Positions 1 to 9,016 of a stretch of DNA of 36,423 nt are shown piece by piece (positions within the stretch are counted from its first letter, which is position 1; every line of letters begins with the position of its first letter). The translations under genes and the position numbers were made by a program. Origin of the DNA: Leptospira sp. (GTDB taxonomy: Bacteria; Spirochaetota; Leptospiria; Leptospirales; Leptospiraceae); contig JAPZTS010000022.1 of NCBI GenBank assembly GCA_027533185.1, positions 1-36,423 on the forward strand, written 5' to 3'. Below the pieces are notes generated by a model, which was given only the letters and a program-made list of their open reading frames with translations, was not told where the DNA came from and ran no database searches.

Positions 1-590
1 ATGAAACGAAAAGTAAAGGATTCCAGGTTTGCCACAGATTTGCTATCAATGGGTGATTCTAATAGGATCGTATCAGAAGCACTATTCAAAAGAAAAATAT
101 ATTCGGAAAAGTTACTCCTTCCCGATGGAAGAGGCGAAGTATTGATAAACACAAAAACTGAGAGAATCAAAATCTTGATTCCTCCTCTATTTGCACTCTT
201 TTCTGAATTTGATTTAGAAAAATACCTTACACATGTTAAGGGCAATAAGACTAGACAAAATAAATCACTTAAATCTGCAACTCCCGACTGTCCGAATCCA
301 AAACTCATTAGGGAATAAAGAAAATCATTCCAGGATTGATCGATATTGATTCCAAAAAATAAAACTGCAATAAAACCTATTGAGAACCAAAAGATGTTTG
401 TTTCTTTTGCCTTAAACAATCGAGAGACAACTGCAGTGATTATAAAAGGACTTAAATACACTCCTATAATATCAGAAACTTTACCTGTAACAAGGCCAGG
501 ATATTCCGATTTCAAAAAAAGATCATTTAACAGCCATAAAACTAGAAAAACGATATTGAAGTGAGAACTTAAAATCTCTAATGATTTCAT
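1..590 (-). CDS. Hypothetical multi-pass membrane protein, C-terminus cut off by the window edge
   Basis: Reading the minus strand from the ATG at 590-588 gives 196 codons with no stop before the window ends, so the 3' end is missing. The product has about five hydrophobic stretches (roughly residues 8-28, 40-58, 67-83, 112-125 and 142-153), so it is an integral inner-membrane protein. Near the N-terminus it has an NDLFLK motif followed by GKVSDIIG. I recall a similar N-D-x-x-L-K ... G-K-x-S-D-x-x-G signature in uncharacterised bacterial membrane proteins, but cannot give a function. It starts 6 bases after the stop of the upstream exported protein, so the two are probably cotranscribed. Plus-strand open frames in this stretch are shadows: they are basic, low-complexity and lack initiation signals. 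Confidence 0.72.
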   Translation of the reverse strand, partial: MKSLEILSSHFNIVFLVLWLLNDLFLKSEYPGLVTGKVSDIIGVYLSPFIITAVVSRLFKAKETNIFWFSIGFIAVLFFGINIDQSWNDFLYSLMSFGFGQSGVADLSDLFCLVLLPLTCVRYFSKSNSEKSANRGGIKILILSVFVFINTSPLPSGRSNFSEYIFLLNSASDTILLESPIDSKSVANLESFTFRF

Positions 591-596
591 AAAATC

Positions 597-1037
597 CTAC
601 CAAAAAGTTCCGGAAAGTGGTTTTTTAAATTCAAAGAATCTCATCGATTGGAATGTACAATTCAAATACCGATTCGAAACAATGGTGGCAGTCATAACGT
701 TTATCGCCTGCTCTGTATTTCGTGGAAATTCAGGGCATGGCAAGGCGAGAATACTGCGTAAACAAGCATTGACCGCTCTTCTTTCGTATTGGATCTCGTT
801 ACTTCGGGATTTATAACTCGGATCTTCATCGTTTCCCAGCTGACTGAAGAAAAATGCTTGGACTCCATCAAACTGGCAGGAAATAGTTTTCATAAATGTA
901 AAATTCGCAATATTTTTTTCGGCTTCCTTCTTTGTGATCGTATGGTCATCGTTCGGATTCCTTGGTGTAGGAAAGAAGTAACAGTGACTCAATCCGAAGA
1001 AGTAAAAAAATAGGAATGTGTATAAGGACTTTGGCAT
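597..1037 (-). CDS. Small exported protein, possible lipoprotein
   Basis: This 146-residue product has a hydrophobic N-terminus (residues 4-18, mostly F, Y and L) ending in GLSHC. Cys19 could be a lipidation site, although His at -1 is unusual even for the loose spirochete lipobox; cleavage by ordinary signal peptidase is the alternative. The mature part has several further cysteines (near residues 54, 91, 99 and 126), suggesting disulfides in an exported protein. I do not recognise the family. It lies directly upstream of the membrane protein at 590 and downstream of the topoisomerase genes, separated by a hairpin. An open frame on the opposite strand (789-1013) is a shadow. Confidence 0.6.
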   Translation of the reverse strand: MPKSLYTFLFFYFFGLSHCYFFPTPRNPNDDHTITKKEAEKNIANFTFMKTISCQFDGVQAFFFSQLGNDEDPSYKSRSNEIQYERRAVNACLRSILALPCPEFPRNTEQAINVMTATIVSNRYLNCTFQSMRFFEFKKPLSGTFW

Positions 1038-1064
1038 AACATCAAATATATGAAGCTAGCCTAA

Positions 1065-1092
1065 TAGATAGTTTTTTTTAAAACTTTGTCAA
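1065..1092 (-). promoter_or_regulatory. Possible promoter for the gene starting at 1037
   Basis: On the minus strand a perfect TTGACA (1092-1087) is followed after 16 bases by TATCTA (1070-1065), which matches only the first half of a -10 consensus. The predicted start of transcription would leave a leader of about 20 bases. The -35 overlaps the stem of the hairpin at 1091-1127, so terminator and promoter appear packed together. The -10 match is weak. Confidence 0.3.
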
Positions 1093-1130
1093 GACATTCA
1101 CCGCGAGAAAAAAACGGTAAATGTCTTTTT
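1091..1130 (-). terminator. Hairpin between the topoisomerase operon and the next minus-strand gene
   Basis: The arms 1091-1103 and 1115-1127 pair over 12 of 13 positions around an 11-base A-rich loop. Read on the plus strand it is followed by a short T run (1126-1130). On the minus strand, the direction of the upstream topoisomerase genes, it is followed by GACAAAGTTTT, a poorer U-tract. It lies in the only gap between the topoisomerase B stop and the next gene, so termination of that operon is the simplest reading. Confidence 0.5.
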
Positions 1131-1153
1131 CATTTTCAGATTGAAGTTTTTTT

Positions 1154-3280
1154 TTAATCTTCGATTCGGCTCATCGAATATTCAGAAATTGCTTCCCTTC
1201 TCTTTTCTGCATAATCCTTGTGAAACCAAAGGTCTTGTATATTCTTTGCCGATTTTTTATTACCAATTGTAATTGTTGTCATACAATGGTCTACGGCATA
1301 CTTCATGGCTTCTTTACCCGTTTCGCCTAGACCCTTGTTACGTTTCTTTCTAGTGATTTCACCACCATTCTTAGTAACCTTTGTTACAAGTTTGTCATAT
1401 TCAGCATCATCAATACAAAAGACGGTCTCTTTTTTGGCATCCTTCCACTTCACATCCACCTCATAGAGCGGAGCAGCTGAGATATTGATTACGCCTAGGT
1501 CAAAGAGTTCTGGCCAATATTCATAGAAAAAAGATAACATCAAAGATCGGATCGCATAACCATCAAAGTCCGCATCTGTAATGATACTCACTCGATCGTA
1601 ATTCAATTCATCAACCGATTTTACTTTTTGGTCTAGCGGAAGACCCAGGATCGCAACGATGTTCTTCATTTCTTCGTTTTGCATTGCCTTCGCAAGACTC
1701 ATACCTTTGCAGTTCAAAGGTTTACCACGCAATGGGAAAAGCCCATGCAGTTTGGGATTTCTTGCTGGCCTGAGTCCTGCAATCGCCGAGTCCCCTTCCC
1801 CGATAAAGAGAATACGGCCTACATCGTTTGGTTTGCCTGTCGGAGGCATAAGCTTAGGGATATTGTTTCGAGACGCCTTGCGGAGGCCTTTCTGAGCATC
1901 CTCGAGCTGTTTCATTTGGGTTCGGCGCTCCATAACCATCTTAATTTCTTCGAGAAGGCCAGTTTTCTTTAAAAGTTTGTCCAAATGTTTATCCACAGCC
2001 TTTCGGATATCTTCATTCAAGTCATTGATGAGATAGGACTTGTCTTGCGACTTAAAACGAGGATTTAAGATCCTAAGGTTCACATACATATGGAAACAGG
2101 ACCGAACATCATTCCGAGTACACTGGGTGTTTAATTTTTTTTCCAAAGATACGATCTGGGACTTTTTTCGAACTTCGTCACAGAGTCTGTTTTCCAAATA
2201 CTCGATCGCCGATCCGCCTTGTGGGCAAAAAATAGAGTTAACCCAAGTTAGAGTTTTATTTTGTCCTACTACAACAAAAGTATCCATGTTGATTTGCGAT
2301 GGAGAAGTTTTGTCTATATAATCCATCTTGTAGTAAATCATTTCGGAATTGGAAAAAATCTCATCAAAGCCTTTTTTGAATTTGTACTTCTCTTTTCCTG
2401 ATTTGTGAATGAAAACTACTTCAAGACCAGGATTTGACATCGCGATATCTTGCAAATACTGTTTCACCAAATCGATATTAAATGCAACATCCAAATTATT
2501 AAAATATGCTGGATTGAGTTCAAATTCAACCGTTGTTCCATGGTCTTCTTTTTTGGCAGTTTCAACAACAGCTGTCATTCCAGTTTTGTCGCTAGGACCT
2601 TTCAATTGTTTGATTTGATCTGCGGTGAGCTGTGGACAATCTACAAAATTTCCATGTTCGTCGTAGTAGAGAAATACTCGCTCTTGGTCTTCTTTGGACA
2701 ATTTAAAACTGCGAATTACTTTTTTTACGTCATCATGGATTGTAAAAAGTTTTTTGTACGCCTTAGCACCGTTTATCGTTTTTACGCGAAAGAACGAAGA
2801 AACCATTCGGACAAGTGAAATTCCCACACCATTTTGTCCAGCCACATGGTCTTCTTTGGCAAGGTCATCAAAGTTTTCCCCATACATCAAATGAAGGTAA
2901 ACACCCTCAGCATTATCAGCAGGAATCCCTCGACCATTGTCTTGGATAGTAACTCGTTTGCGATCAGTAGATAGTTGAACAATCAATTTGTTCATTTTAT
3001 CTTTTTCTGGAATGGATTTATCGTTTAAGTTTTTACGGTACTCATCCACACAGTTCATACAAGCTTCGTCTAAACATTTGATTTTTGCAGGTATGTCTGA
3101 GAGTTCATCATGGGACACTTCGTACGTACCAGAGTTGTCTCTAGTAAAAAAATGTTGTTCAAACGTAGAAAGTGAGTTTTGTCCGAGCCACATACCTGTT
3201 CGCATACGAACGTGTTCTACGTGGGAGAGTTTTTTAAAATTTCGCGAATTTCCTGAGGTTTTATCGGTTTTTTGAGCCAT
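1154..3280 (-). CDS. Type II DNA topoisomerase, ATPase/TOPRIM subunit (T4 gp39-like)
   Basis: This is the ATP-hydrolysing B subunit of a type II topoisomerase, expected to act with the A subunit encoded just upstream to pass DNA duplexes. The GHKL ATPase comes first: EACMN (about residues 72-76, E and N catalytic/Mg), DNGRGIP (about 114-120) and a GQNGVGISL lid. A transducer follows, then a TOPRIM domain with GEGDSA (near 494) and DADFDG (near 567-572). The TOPRIM stretch ELHG/KLHG...PLRGK.LN..GMS resembles T4 gp39 and eukaryotic topo II more than bacterial GyrB/ParE. The start is uncertain: ATG 3280 lies 2 bases after the A-subunit stop, while ATG 3298 would overlap it by 16 bases; neither has a strong Shine-Dalgarno. 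Automatic pipelines would probably call it parE. Confidence 0.9.
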   Translation of the reverse strand: MAQKTDKTSGNSRNFKKLSHVEHVRMRTGMWLGQNSLSTFEQHFFTRDNSGTYEVSHDELSDIPAKIKCLDEACMNCVDEYRKNLNDKSIPEKDKMNKLIVQLSTDRKRVTIQDNGRGIPADNAEGVYLHLMYGENFDDLAKEDHVAGQNGVGISLVRMVSSFFRVKTINGAKAYKKLFTIHDDVKKVIRSFKLSKEDQERVFLYYDEHGNFVDCPQLTADQIKQLKGPSDKTGMTAVVETAKKEDHGTTVEFELNPAYFNNLDVAFNIDLVKQYLQDIAMSNPGLEVVFIHKSGKEKYKFKKGFDEIFSNSEMIYYKMDYIDKTSPSQINMDTFVVVGQNKTLTWVNSIFCPQGGSAIEYLENRLCDEVRKKSQIVSLEKKLNTQCTRNDVRSCFHMYVNLRILNPRFKSQDKSYLINDLNEDIRKAVDKHLDKLLKKTGLLEEIKMVMERRTQMKQLEDAQKGLRKASRNNIPKLMPPTGKPNDVGRILFIGEGDSAIAGLRPARNPKLHGLFPLRGKPLNCKGMSLAKAMQNEEMKNIVAILGLPLDQKVKSVDELNYDRVSIITDADFDGYAIRSLMLSFFYEYWPELFDLGVINISAAPLYEVDVKWKDAKKETVFCIDDAEYDKLVTKVTKNGGEITRKKRNKGLGETGKEAMKYAVDHCMTTITIGNKKSAKNIQDLWFHKDYAEKRREAISEYSMSRIED

Positions 3281-3282
3281 TT

Positions 3283-4653
3283 TTATTTGGGATCCCATTT
3301 GGTTTTGAGTTCTTCTAACTCTACAGTCATAAACGTTGTTAGCTTTTTATCATCTTTCTGTAAGGCGGTATACTCAGCAAATTTGGTCTTTGCTTCAACA
3401 ATTGCATCTTCGCACTTTCGAACTTCTTCTAAAGTCATTCTGTAGACGGGAATCGAAGACAACCATTCAAAGTAAACAAATTTAGCCGCTTTCAGTTTGT
3501 CTTCAAAATCCTTTTTGGATTTGATTCCTGTTACCTTTTCATTCCATTTTTCTTTTATGAATCGAATGAGTTCGGAGTTCCGATCAATCTTCTCTTTTTC
3601 AAGTCCGGCAAGTCTTTTGAAGCGTCGGATCAAATGTGTCTTTCGGAAATCGCAAAATCGTTTGATCAATTCTTCTGTCGAAAAATTACGAAGTTTTCCT
3701 TCGTGTGTGATCACATTGATTGTCAGTACTTCATTATTTTCTTTGGAAAATAACGCAAAAAATTCTTTATCTGAAGGTTCTTCTCCCTTCTTCGCAATCA
3801 ATTCAATTTTGAAAGTTTGGCTGGAATGGTCTACGTAGTCTTTGAGCCAATTGTCTTTTCGTTCAATCAAATCATCTAAATACTGAATGACCTTTTCTCG
3901 GTTCCAGTTCATGGGTGCATCTGTAAGAAAGAATTTTCCATCTTCCTTTTTGTATGCAAACGTAGTAGACATAACTAGTGAGCCATTGTCGTTTTTCGAC
4001 ATTTTGACTTCCCCACCGAACCCTTTGTACCAGGGAGTTACTTTCTTTGCTTTTCCTGTCTTTAGATAGGCAAGTTGGGATTCGATCACATCTCCCAATT
4101 TATGACCTGGGATAAAACAACGAAATCCCGTTGCAATCCCTTGAATATTGTTTAGCAGGACGACGGGAACTTTTCCTACAAAATGAATAGGTTCGTCTTC
4201 TGTTTCATCGTAGTTTTTAGCATAATCGATATCAGGAAGACTTTCAAAAAAACCAAGATCCTTAACAAAATCAGATAGTTTAACTTCCGTATAACGAGGG
4301 GAGGCTATTGCACTTGGGTCTAAAACATCCCCAAAAGTACCTTCTCCATTCACAAGTGGATAGTTGTTAGCGAACGTAAAGTCCTGTGCCATTTGCGAAA
4401 GAGCATCTTGGATGGACTTATCTCCATGCGGGTGGTATCCCATCGCAAGCCCCGCAACTTTCACAGTTTTTGTATGGCGGTTCCTTGCATCCGAATTCCA
4501 CATCGCCCATAAAATCCTTCGCTGAACAGGCTTTAAACCATCAATTTCCTGTGGAATAGCCCTAGAATCACATACGTATCGCGAATACTTTCGTTGGTCG
4601 TCGTGGACTTGGTCTTCAAAGGGGCGTTTCGGATAGAGTTCTTCGTTCTTCAT
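3283..4653 (-). CDS. Type II DNA topoisomerase, short DNA-cleavage subunit (T4 gp52-like)
   Basis: This is the DNA breakage-reunion A subunit, partner of the ATPase subunit that follows 2 bases downstream. Visible landmarks are [18 protein letters not shown] (winged-helix), GYHPHGD and SPRYTEVK, whose Tyr (residue 121 from the ATG) is the catalytic tyrosine. [15 protein letters not shown] matches the tower-domain region. The protein stops after the coiled-coil/tower region at about 456 residues. GyrA and ParC are usually 750-880 residues because of a C-terminal beta-pinwheel, which is absent here. That length and the C-terminal MTLEEVRK...EELK region match T4 gp52 (about 440 residues). The start could be GTG 4668, 15 bases upstream; I prefer ATG 4653 because no ribosome site precedes the GTG. 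Confidence 0.9.
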   Translation of the reverse strand: MKNEELYPKRPFEDQVHDDQRKYSRYVCDSRAIPQEIDGLKPVQRRILWAMWNSDARNRHTKTVKVAGLAMGYHPHGDKSIQDALSQMAQDFTFANNYPLVNGEGTFGDVLDPSAIASPRYTEVKLSDFVKDLGFFESLPDIDYAKNYDETEDEPIHFVGKVPVVLLNNIQGIATGFRCFIPGHKLGDVIESQLAYLKTGKAKKVTPWYKGFGGEVKMSKNDNGSLVMSTTFAYKKEDGKFFLTDAPMNWNREKVIQYLDDLIERKDNWLKDYVDHSSQTFKIELIAKKGEEPSDKEFFALFSKENNEVLTINVITHEGKLRNFSTEELIKRFCDFRKTHLIRRFKRLAGLEKEKIDRNSELIRFIKEKWNEKVTGIKSKKDFEDKLKAAKFVYFEWLSSIPVYRMTLEEVRKCEDAIVEAKTKFAEYTALQKDDKKLTTFMTVELEELKTKWDPK

Positions 4654-4733
4654 GATTCCAAATGACACAGAGAAGGGGTGAATTGACTTGTCAAGCGGTT
4701 TTCCCTTTTTAGACTGGCGATACGCACTTGTCT
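4654..4733. promoter_or_regulatory. Divergent promoter gap with overlapping TTGAC elements
   Basis: Between the minus-strand topoisomerase genes and the plus-strand lipoprotein, the inverted repeat TTGACTTGTCAA (4683-4694) places a -35-like TTGACA on the minus strand (4694-4689) and TTGACT on the plus strand (4683-4688). I could not identify a convincing -10 for either direction, so this is only a suggested shared promoter region. Confidence 0.3.
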
Positions 4734-5606
4734 ATGTCCAAAATACCTCGACGAAACCCTTATTTTTATTGGATGATCTGCTCCTTGCACTTTTTTCTCA
4801 TTTCAGGTTGCCAATTCCTTCCTCGCTTGGGTTTCTCGAGACAACCATCCGAGGTTTCGGGCCAAGTTTTATCCTTCAAATCTCCTCGCAAATTGAATCC
4901 AATGTTCTTCAAAGAGGGTTCAGCTCATTTCAGTTTTATCGAATGGGATAGTTCAAAAACTTCAGGATTCGCCCAGAAAATTGAGTATAGCTTATTGCAA
5001 TATGACCCAGAATTCCTTAAAAAAACGGAAGAAGGAATTGGTGGCATTCGTTGGGAAACGTTTAAAATAGCCTATCGAAAAAAAATTGGCAAGTTCCAAA
5101 CCTCGCAACAACCTAACACGATAGAGTTCAAATACAATAGTTTAGAATTTGGGGAAGTAAGTTCCAATTCTCCAAGTTTACTATTAGAAGCCTTAAACAA
5201 TTTAAAGCTTCAAAAAAAGAAAATTGAAGAGTATGATGTCTTTGCATTGGATAAAAACACAGGAATTCTCAGAGAAGAAGGATTGATTTCATCTGATGGG
5301 AAAAAGTTTGTTTGGACACATAACCCTGGTAATATGAATGTATTTTCTCCCATCAGTCATTTTGAAGTGAGCGGTCAAGAAAAAGTTTCTACCGAATTTG
5401 ATTCTTCTCGTTATGACTATTACCAGATTCTGTATGAAAGAAATTCTACAGAATATGATCGTTTGTTTTACAAACTGATCTTTTCCGATGGAGAATTAAT
5501 GATATATTTTGTTCCACCTTTCGCCAACTCACTGTCCATCAAAACGAAAGAACCACTTGGTACAAAAAGAATTGGCAATTTTCTAATCAAAGAGGAGATA
5601 AAATGA
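4734..5606 (+). CDS. Putative lipoprotein of unknown function
   Basis: The N-terminus is basic (KIPRR), then hydrophobic, and ends in LISGC at residues 22-26. This is a good lipobox, so the protein should be a lipid-anchored envelope protein of about 290 residues. The rest is rich in K, E, F and S with no recognised catalytic motif. ATG 4734 is chosen over an in-frame TTG at 4728; both keep the signal peptide. The last codon overlaps the gltX start as ATGA (5603-5606), and the gltX Shine-Dalgarno lies inside this gene, so the two are translationally coupled. I do not recognise the family. Confidence 0.75.
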   Translation: MSKIPRRNPYFYWMICSLHFFLISGCQFLPRLGFSRQPSEVSGQVLSFKSPRKLNPMFFKEGSAHFSFIEWDSSKTSGFAQKIEYSLLQYDPEFLKKTEEGIGGIRWETFKIAYRKKIGKFQTSQQPNTIEFKYNSLEFGEVSSNSPSLLLEALNNLKLQKKKIEEYDVFALDKNTGILREEGLISSDGKKFVWTHNPGNMNVFSPISHFEVSGQEKVSTEFDSSRYDYYQILYERNSTEYDRLFYKLIFSDGELMIYFVPPFANSLSIKTKEPLGTKRIGNFLIKEEIK

Positions 5607-7153
5607 CTGAAGTTAGAACGAGATTTGCACCATCTCCTTCAGGTTTTTTACACGTAGGAGGAGCAAGAACTGCTCTCTTCAATTACTTATATGCAAAAGC
5701 AAAAAAAGGTAAATTTTTACTAAGAGTAGAAGACACGGACCAAGACAGGTCTACGGAAGCCTCTTTCAAAGTGATCTTGGAATCACTCAAGTGGCTGGGT
5801 ATGGAATGGGATGAAGGGCCTGGAATTGGGGGCCCACACGGTCCATACACTCAATCCGAACGACTACATATTTATAAAGAATATACGGACAAATTGATCG
5901 CTGAAAAAAAAGCCTACCGTTGTTTTTGTACCCCAGAAGAATTAGAAGGCAAAAAAAAACAAGCCGATGCCATGGGTATTCCTTATATCTATGATGGTAA
6001 GTGTTCTGATCTCACAGAGGAAGAAATTCAAAAAAATTTAAGTCAAAACTTACCTTTTACCGTAAGGTTTAAAACACCACACCAGATTGTGATCGTTGAT
6101 GACATGATCCAAGGAAAGGTAAAGTTTGAATCCAAACTCATTGGAGACTTTATCATAGTAAAGTCGGATGGATTTCCCTCTTATAATTATGCTGTTGTGA
6201 TTGATGATGCTCTTATGAACATCACTCATGTTATACGGGGTGTGGGTCACCTTTCCAATACACCTAGACAGATTCTGATTTTTGAAGCATTTGGATTTCC
6301 CCTACCTAGATTTGCACATGCAAGTGAAATTGTTGGAACTGATGGGAAAAAGCTATCAAAACGCGCAGGCGCAACTTCGGTTCTCGCATTTCGAGACTTA
6401 GGTTATTCCAGTGAGACAATGCGGAATTACATGGCATTACTCGGATGGACCTCACCAGAGGGAAAAGAATATATGCCTGACGAAGAGCTCTGCTCTATTT
6501 TCGATATCGAACGATGTTCCAAATCCCCTGCTACATTCGATGTATTTAAAAAACTAAAGGAAGAAGAAAAAGAGACTGTCGACTTTAACAAACTCGATAT
6601 GTTAGGCCTCTCCGATTACTTAAATCCTAAATCCAAACTCAATTGGATGTCGAATAAGTTTATCCGCGATACCAACATCGAAACGTTAGGAAAAAACTTA
6701 GAGCCGTTTTTAAAAGACTGCAAAATCCCAGAGGAATACAAAAGCGGAAGCCACCCGCAACTTCTATCCATTCTAGATTCCGTTCGTGTCTACTTGGATC
6801 GACTCATCCAAGCTCCCCCCTACATCGAGGAGTTTTTTATAGAGAACGTTCGTTATGAAAACGATGAAGCAAAACAACTGATAACAGAGGGAAATGGGAA
6901 ACAGATCGTCCAAACGTTCTATAAAGTTGTAAAAGAATCGAAGCCACAATCTCCAGATGAATACAAAGAAGCGATGGCTAAGGTTGGAGAAACTCTCGGC
7001 GAAAAAGGAAGATCCCTTTTTATGCCGATCCGGGCCATTACAACAGGGAAATCACATGGATTGGAGCTCCCAATCCTCTTCCATCTACTCGGATTTGAAA
7101 AACTGCAGAAAAGAATGGAAGGACTAGCCACAGAACTCGGTATCCAGCTCTAA
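5603..7153 (+). CDS. gltX: Glutamate--tRNA ligase
   Basis: Class I aminoacyl-tRNA synthetase charging tRNA-Glu (and possibly tRNA-Gln) in the cytoplasm. [20 protein letters not shown] carries the HIGH-equivalent HVGG (residues 17-20), and KKLSKRAG near residue 249 is the KMSKS loop. CFC followed by a later YDGKC suggests the zinc-binding insertion of some GluRS. At 516 residues it fits the family (470-520) with a complete anticodon-binding C-terminus. A strong AGAGGAG ribosome site (5591-5597) lies 5 bases before the ATG, inside the preceding lipoprotein gene. No discriminating feature shows whether it also misacylates tRNA-Gln. Confidence 0.97.
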   Translation: MTEVRTRFAPSPSGFLHVGGARTALFNYLYAKAKKGKFLLRVEDTDQDRSTEASFKVILESLKWLGMEWDEGPGIGGPHGPYTQSERLHIYKEYTDKLIAEKKAYRCFCTPEELEGKKKQADAMGIPYIYDGKCSDLTEEEIQKNLSQNLPFTVRFKTPHQIVIVDDMIQGKVKFESKLIGDFIIVKSDGFPSYNYAVVIDDALMNITHVIRGVGHLSNTPRQILIFEAFGFPLPRFAHASEIVGTDGKKLSKRAGATSVLAFRDLGYSSETMRNYMALLGWTSPEGKEYMPDEELCSIFDIERCSKSPATFDVFKKLKEEEKETVDFNKLDMLGLSDYLNPKSKLNWMSNKFIRDTNIETLGKNLEPFLKDCKIPEEYKSGSHPQLLSILDSVRVYLDRLIQAPPYIEEFFIENVRYENDEAKQLITEGNGKQIVQTFYKVVKESKPQSPDEYKEAMAKVGETLGEKGRSLFMPIRAITTGKSHGLELPILFHLLGFEKLQKRMEGLATELGIQL

Positions 7154-7314
7154 GGTTTGGCTTACCTATCGCTACTTCGGAAAGGTTTCGAGCATTCTTC
7201 TCCTGATCAACTTTTTTCCAGTGGTAGCGCTGAATTAGGCTTTTTTGACTTTTTTTCTGCAAAAAAATTCGTATACTTGCAATATAACAGGAAAAACGGC
7301 AATTGGAAGCCCAC

Positions 7315-7902
7315 ATGGATCAACCTCTACTGCTAAGTCCCTCACCGGGATCCTATGTCATGTTTTTACCACCTGACATGGGTTGCGTGAAGTACTTCCG
7401 TAAAGAATTGCGCCATACACTGAAGGCAAATGGATTCCCTCAGAATAATATTGCTCAAATCGAATTAGCCTCTGACGAAGCACTTACCAATTCTGTATCT
7501 GCGAATGTCTCCTGCTCCTGCGATGAGACAATCATTTGCAGATGGAGAATCCAAGGCTCCAAATTCACACTCTACATCCTTGACTATGGTTCTGGGTTTT
7601 CTGGCGAGGAAGTAGTTCCTGAAACCGACCCAGAACTTCTCAAGTCGGATAAGTCTCTTTGTTTTTCTACTTTCTTAAATCATATCAAAACCCACCAAAA
7701 CAATAAACCGGAAGTCCTACCATATAATGGAACCGATCAAAAACATAAGAATATGGGAAAAGGATTGAAAATAATCAATGCCATGATGGACTCCGTTAAA
7801 GTAATGTTTCACGGAGAAGGAATGGTAAACGAGGCACCGCAAGGTTTTAAAGTGATGGGTTCCATCATCGCACTCGAATACGATCATTCCAAACATCTTT
7901 AA
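7315..7902 (+). CDS. RsbW-like GHKL serine kinase / anti-sigma regulatory factor
   Basis: The 195-residue product has a GHKL ATPase fold of the RsbW/SpoIIAB type. The N-box is IELASDEALTNSVSAN (Asn59), the G1 box is DYGSGF (90-95), and the G2 box is MGKGLKIINAMMDSV near residue 148. Such proteins phosphorylate anti-anti-sigma (STAS) partners or bind sigma factors; no STAS protein or sigma factor is encoded beside it, so the partner is unknown. The insertion between G1 and G2 is longer than in Bacillus RsbW. ATG 7315 has GGAAG 5 bases upstream; an in-frame TTG at 7303 is possible. The glycosyltransferase TTG starts 1 base after the stop, so they are cotranscribed. Confidence 0.82.
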   Translation: MDQPLLLSPSPGSYVMFLPPDMGCVKYFRKELRHTLKANGFPQNNIAQIELASDEALTNSVSANVSCSCDETIICRWRIQGSKFTLYILDYGSGFSGEEVVPETDPELLKSDKSLCFSTFLNHIKTHQNNKPEVLPYNGTDQKHKNMGKGLKIINAMMDSVKVMFHGEGMVNEAPQGFKVMGSIIALEYDHSKHL

Positions 7903-7903
7903 T

Positions 7904-9016
7904 TTGATTTTACATATCAACACCTCGCGCGAATGGCGTGGAGGAGAACAACAATTATTCTACCTCGTACAGGGCTTACATGATAACAAGATAAATCAAC
8001 TTGTAATTGGCCAACCAAATTCACCTCTCCAGGAAAGGTGCGAAGAGAATGGATACCCTTTTTTGCCACTTGAAATGAAGAGTGAGTTTGATTTTAGTGC
8101 GGCGAGAAAGATACGAACAGTTTGTACGGAAAGAAATGTTTCACTAATTCACACTCATACAGCCCACGCGCATAGCCTCGCTCTCTTTGCAAAAAGGAAA
8201 CATTTAATTGCACCTCTTGTGGTATCCAGAAGAGTCGACTTCAAACCAAAATCTACATTTTTTAGTCGGTGGAAGTACAAACATCCAGCTAACGATTACT
8301 ATCTGCCAGTTTCAAATAAGATCAAACAAGTGATGATGGAAAGTGATATCCCACCAGAAAAACTTATTACCGTCTACTCAGGAATTGACCTTAAAAGATT
8401 TTCTAAATCTACGCCGCATGAATATCTTAGAGAAGAGTTTGGCCTATCCAAAAAAACGATTATTATAGGGAACGTTGCGGCTCTTGTGGATCATAAAGAC
8501 CAGGAAACCTTATTAAAGGCTATCTCCAAAATGAAATCTCAACTTGATTTTAAAGTAATGATTGTTGGCGAAGGAAAATTAGAACGGCGCTTAAAACAAC
8601 TGGCTGAATCCTTAAAAATATCGGATAAAGTCATATTTACGGGTTATAGAAAAGATGTTCCCGCTTTACTTTCATTATTCGATATATTTACTCTCACTTC
8701 AAAAGAAGAGGGTTTAGGTACTTCAGTGTTAGATGCAATGGCTTCTGGGCTTCCAATCGTCGCTACAAATGGTGGTGGAATTGCCGAAATGCTTACGGAA
8801 AACGAAGGTGCCTATGTTTGCAATGTGGGCGACGCAGATTCGATTGCGGACTCTCTTGATCGTTTGGTACAAGATGATTCCCTTAGAAATAGTTTGGGAA
8901 GTTATAACAAACAGAGTGTAAAACGGTTTTCGATTGTCAAAACGATTGAAAAAACAAAATTGATCTACTATTCTTTATTAGGTGAAAGTTTGTATCTAGG
9001 AGTAAAATCCAATTGA
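7904..9016 (+). CDS. Glycosyltransferase family 4 protein
   Basis: This 370-residue GT-B enzyme has the GT4 start ILHINTSREWRGGEQQL and the donor-binding block TSKEEGLGTSVLDAMASGLP near residues 266-283. The usual E-x7-E pair reads E-x7-D here. It probably transfers a nucleotide-activated sugar to a lipid or polysaccharide at the cytoplasmic membrane; donor and acceptor cannot be read from the sequence. The TTG start at 7904 is supported by alignment of the first residues with the family and sits 1 base after the preceding stop. The 3' end overlaps the polA start by four bases (TTGA, 9013-9016). It is not within a recognisable LPS locus. Confidence 0.9.
   Translation: MILHINTSREWRGGEQQLFYLVQGLHDNKINQLVIGQPNSPLQERCEENGYPFLPLEMKSEFDFSAARKIRTVCTERNVSLIHTHTAHAHSLALFAKRKHLIAPLVVSRRVDFKPKSTFFSRWKYKHPANDYYLPVSNKIKQVMMESDIPPEKLITVYSGIDLKRFSKSTPHEYLREEFGLSKKTIIIGNVAALVDHKDQETLLKAISKMKSQLDFKVMIVGEGKLERRLKQLAESLKISDKVIFTGYRKDVPALLSLFDIFTLTSKEEGLGTSVLDAMASGLPIVATNGGGIAEMLTENEGAYVCNVGDADSIADSLDRLVQDDSLRNSLGSYNKQSVKRFSIVKTIEKTKLIYYSLLGESLYLGVKSN

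Noticed and set aside
1..318. 105-residue plus-strand open frame, and another at 346-564
   Set aside because: They lie opposite a continuous minus-strand membrane-protein frame with better composition, spacing and start; they are basic and featureless.
1659..3275. Several plus-strand frames opposite topoisomerase B
   Set aside because: They overlap a long, motif-rich minus-strand gene and show no family features.
1154..4668. Prophage carrying a T4-like topoisomerase
   Set aside because: Neighbouring genes are ordinary chromosomal genes; no capsid, tail, integrase or terminase genes are seen.
7154..7314. Terminator or tRNA between gltX and the RsbW-like gene
   Set aside because: T-rich with a weak TTTTTTT-CTGC-AAAAAAA dyad and a TATACT box (7272-7277), but no GC stem, no cloverleaf and a -35 spacing (21) that is too long to call.
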